A stretch of DNA of 23,116 bases from an uncultured Eubacteriales bacterium. Lineage in GTDB: Bacteria > Bacillota > Clostridia > Oscillospirales > Oscillospiraceae. Below the pieces are notes generated by a model. That model made no database searches and was not told where the DNA came from. It saw nothing but the letters and a program-made list of their open reading frames with translations. This document shows, piece after piece, positions 21,104-23,116 of the stretch (position 1 is its first letter; every line of letters starts with the position of its first letter). Position numbers and translations under genes: made by a program. Location: contig URGL01000040.1 in NCBI GenBank assembly GCA_900547405.1, positions 1 to 23,116 on the forward strand, given 5' to 3'.

Positions 21104-22435
21104 ATGTATTTTAAAAGAAAAGTATACGATAAATTGTTGGAATGGAAAAAGATATATTCAGAAAAATATGCGGTATTGTTGGAAGGCGCAAGGCGAGTTG
21201 GCAAGTCGACTATTGCGGAGACCTTTGCAAAAAATGAATATAGGTCTTATATTTTAATTGATTTTTCCAAAACAACAAGTAATATTCTGGAATGTTTCGA
21301 TGATATAGGAAATTTGAATATCTTTTTTCTGAGGCTGCAGGCAGAAACCGGAATCACATTGTATGAACACGAGTCCCTCATTATTTTTGACGAAGTACAG
21401 TTATTTCCAAAAGCCAGACAGGCAATAAAGCATCTTATACATGACGGCAGATACAGTTATTTGGAAACAGGCTCTTTAATCTCGATAAAGAAAAATGTAA
21501 AGGATATCCTGATTCCATCCGAGGAAATGAAGATAGAAGTATATCCCATGGATTACGAAGAATTCTGTGATGCCACGGGCAGTAATTATGGGCTGCTGCA
21601 ACAGATTTATGATAGCGGAGCAGCTATTGGACAGGCAACTAACCGTAAATTAATGAGAGATTTGAGAATTTACATGGCAGTAGGGGGGATGCCACAGGCA
21701 GTAGAAGCCTATGTTAATGGAAAAAACTTTTCAGAAATAGATATGGTAAAAAGGCAGATCATATCTCTGTATGAGGAAGACTTTAAGAAAATTGATGCGT
21801 CCGGAAGAATATCGGCATTATATCATGCGATTCCGGCACAGTTGGCAAAGGATGCAAGAAAATATCGGATTACCACAGCAATTGGAAAAAGAAATAACAC
21901 GAAAGCAGAAGAATTATTATACGAGCTGATAGATTCAAAAACAGTTCTGCCATGCTATAATTCTACCAATCCAAGAGTCTGCCTGACGGACACGAAAGAT
22001 TTTGACAGTTACAAGTTATATCTTTCAGATACAGGATTATTTGTTACACTGATGTTTATTGACCGTCTGGTGACGGAAAATGATATTTATGCGAAGTTAC
22101 TTTCCGATAAATTACCGGCAAATCTGGGATATCTTTATGAGAATCTGGTTGCTCAAATGATTACAGCCACCGGGAGAGAACTGTACTATCATACCTGGGA
22201 GAAAAAAGGGAGTACGCATTATTATGAGGTGGATTTCCTGATTTCGGAAGGAAGTAAAATAAATGCATTTGAAGTTAAGTCCTCAGGATCCGGAAAACAT
22301 GAATCCATAAGGGAATTCCGCAGAAAATTCTCTCAGAATATTAGCAAGGCGTATTTAATATCTCAGAAAGATGTAGGTAAAGAAGAAAATCTATTGTTAG
22401 AACCGTTTTATCTCTTACCGTTTTTGATAAAATGA
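21104..22435 (+). CDS. AAA_14 / DUF4143 ATPase
   Basis: A 443-residue P-loop ATPase of the large AAA_14-DUF4143 family. Walker A is EGARRVGKST (27-36). Walker B is LIIFDEVQ (92-99). The sensor-like segment YLETGSLIS is near 119. A middle winged-helix-like part has MAVGGMPQAVEAYV, and LYLSDTGLFV leads to the C-terminal DUF4143 domain. There YYEVDFLI (Glu375, Asp377) and INAFEVKSS (Glu390, Lys392) make a PD-(D/E)xK-like nuclease pattern. The ATG at 21104 is chosen because GGAGG at 21094-21098 is well spaced; the ATG at 21089 overlaps it. The family is common in gut Firmicutes and Bacteroidetes, often in many copies, and its role is unclear. Confidence 0.9.
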   Translation: MYFKRKVYDKLLEWKKIYSEKYAVLLEGARRVGKSTIAETFAKNEYRSYILIDFSKTTSNILECFDDIGNLNIFFLRLQAETGITLYEHESLIIFDEVQLFPKARQAIKHLIHDGRYSYLETGSLISIKKNVKDILIPSEEMKIEVYPMDYEEFCDATGSNYGLLQQIYDSGAAIGQATNRKLMRDLRIYMAVGGMPQAVEAYVNGKNFSEIDMVKRQIISLYEEDFKKIDASGRISALYHAIPAQLAKDARKYRITTAIGKRNNTKAEELLYELIDSKTVLPCYNSTNPRVCLTDTKDFDSYKLYLSDTGLFVTLMFIDRLVTENDIYAKLLSDKLPANLGYLYENLVAQMITATGRELYYHTWEKKGSTHYYEVDFLISEGSKINAFEVKSSGSGKHESIREFRRKFSQNISKAYLISQKDVGKEENLLLEPFYLLPFLIK

Positions 22436-22466
22436 GTTTGATAAATTGGATTTGTGGAGTTACACG

Positions 22467-23048
22467 ATGATAATAAAAATTGTTACAATTTCACTGATGG
22501 CAGTTTTCTACATCTGCTATTTTGCAAAGGTGATTAGTCAGAAAAAGCAAGGCATAAAGACAGATCAATTAGGAAAAGGAAAAGAGGGATTTGTCAAATT
22601 TATAGAAGTAACTCTTAAAATAATCACATATTTGCTTCCAGTAATACAGATTATCAGTATTGTGTTTTATTCGGGAACAGCACATATTGTGACGCAATTT
22701 ATAGGAGTTGTAATAACAATGTTCGGTGTACTTGCTTTTATTGTTTCTGTTACACAGATGAAGGAGAATTGGAGAGCAGGTGTGCAAAAAGAAGAAAAGA
22801 CAAATTTGGTAACAACGGGCATCTATTCTATTAGCAGAAATCCTGCATTTTTGGGTTTTGATTTAATGTATATAGGAATATTGTTTTCGTTCTTTAATTG
22901 GTTCCTTTGCTTTGCCACAGGTTTTGCAGTGGTATTTTTTCATTTGCAGATAGTCAATGTAGAGGAAGATTTTTTGATAGAAGCATTCGGAAATGAGTAC
23001 CTGCAATACAAATCAAAAGTATGCAGATATTTAGGAAGAAAAAGATAA
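22467..23048 (+). CDS. Isoprenylcysteine carboxyl methyltransferase-like membrane protein
   Basis: A 193-residue membrane enzyme of the ICMT/PEMT fold. Hydrophobic segments lie at about 3-18, 45-68, 75-92 and 127-155. The conserved C-terminal SAM-binding part is clear: VTTGIYSISRNPAFLGFDLMYIG, then NVEEDFLIEAFGNEYLQYKSKVCRYLG, matching the family pattern of GxYxxxRNPxYxG and EExxLxxxFGxxYxxYxxxV. The ATG at 22467 is chosen because GGAG is seven bases upstream; an in-frame TTG at 22446 is possible. The true substrate in bacteria is unknown. It follows the ATPase by 31 bases and may share its transcript. A possible MerR-type promoter lies beyond. Confidence 0.85.
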   Translation: MIIKIVTISLMAVFYICYFAKVISQKKQGIKTDQLGKGKEGFVKFIEVTLKIITYLLPVIQIISIVFYSGTAHIVTQFIGVVITMFGVLAFIVSVTQMKENWRAGVQKEEKTNLVTTGIYSISRNPAFLGFDLMYIGILFSFFNWFLCFATGFAVVFFHLQIVNVEEDFLIEAFGNEYLQYKSKVCRYLGRKR

Positions 23049-23096
23049 CTTAGCATTGAATAAGCTGTTAATTTTGAAAATTTCTTTGAAAAACTA

Positions 23097-23116
23097 TTGA
23101 CTCCTACGCAACGTAA
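23097..23116 (+). promoter_or_regulatory. Left part of a MerR-type promoter at the window edge
   Basis: The last 20 bases hold TTGACT followed by a short dyad TACG-CAA-CGTA. MerR-family operators typically lie in a long spacer right after a TTGACT-like -35. The -10 and the gene would be beyond the window. Confidence 0.4.

Noticed and set aside
1..23116. CRISPR array or tRNA genes
   Set aside because: I saw no regularly spaced repeats and no tRNA-like cloverleaf other than the tmRNA ends.

Overview
The window looks like the chromosome of an anaerobic gut-type Clostridia, most likely a member of the Oscillospiraceae/Ruminococcaceae. The support is the gene order dxs-tlyA-nadK-argR-recN, T-box control of tyrS, clostridial-type genes throughout, and GC-rich coding sequence. 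A species cannot be named from the sequence alone.

Bases 1-3230. After the tail of an ATC-hydrolase-type gene come minus-strand genes. The ribosome-rescue genes lie together: smpB, a cyclophilin gene, then the tmRNA gene ssrA. A HAD hydrolase gene lies upstream of them. A Nudix hydrolase gene is on the plus strand.

Bases 3259-10235. The most interesting locus begins here. A strong extended -10 promoter precedes about 617 bases without a plausible gene, whose two ends can pair with each other. A small membrane protein gene follows directly, then dxs, tlyA, nadK, argR and recN, mostly overlapping by four bases. Length, structure, membrane-protein partner and gene order all match the OLE RNA / OapA locus. 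OLE is a large noncoding RNA that works at the membrane with the protein OapA.

Bases 10232-18424. These are housekeeping and secretion genes: tyrS under a Tyr-specific T-box, dapA on the minus strand, divergent queA-tgt (queuosine modification of tRNA), a secreted protein joining a C39-like peptidase domain to a SleB-like cell-wall hydrolase domain, and a GH13 glycosidase. The last two genes end in near-identical terminators.

Bases 18425-23116. This is an accessory region. It holds an antitoxin gene with a broken toxin gene, then about 0.95 kb of mobile-element debris (an IS91-type transposase fragment and the 3' end of a group II intron). The DNA then becomes clearly AT-rich: a DUF4160/DUF2442 pair, a small membrane protein, an AAA_14/DUF4143 ATPase and an isoprenylcysteine-methyltransferase-like membrane enzyme. 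The window ends inside what looks like a MerR-type promoter. Base composition and debris together suggest horizontal acquisition.
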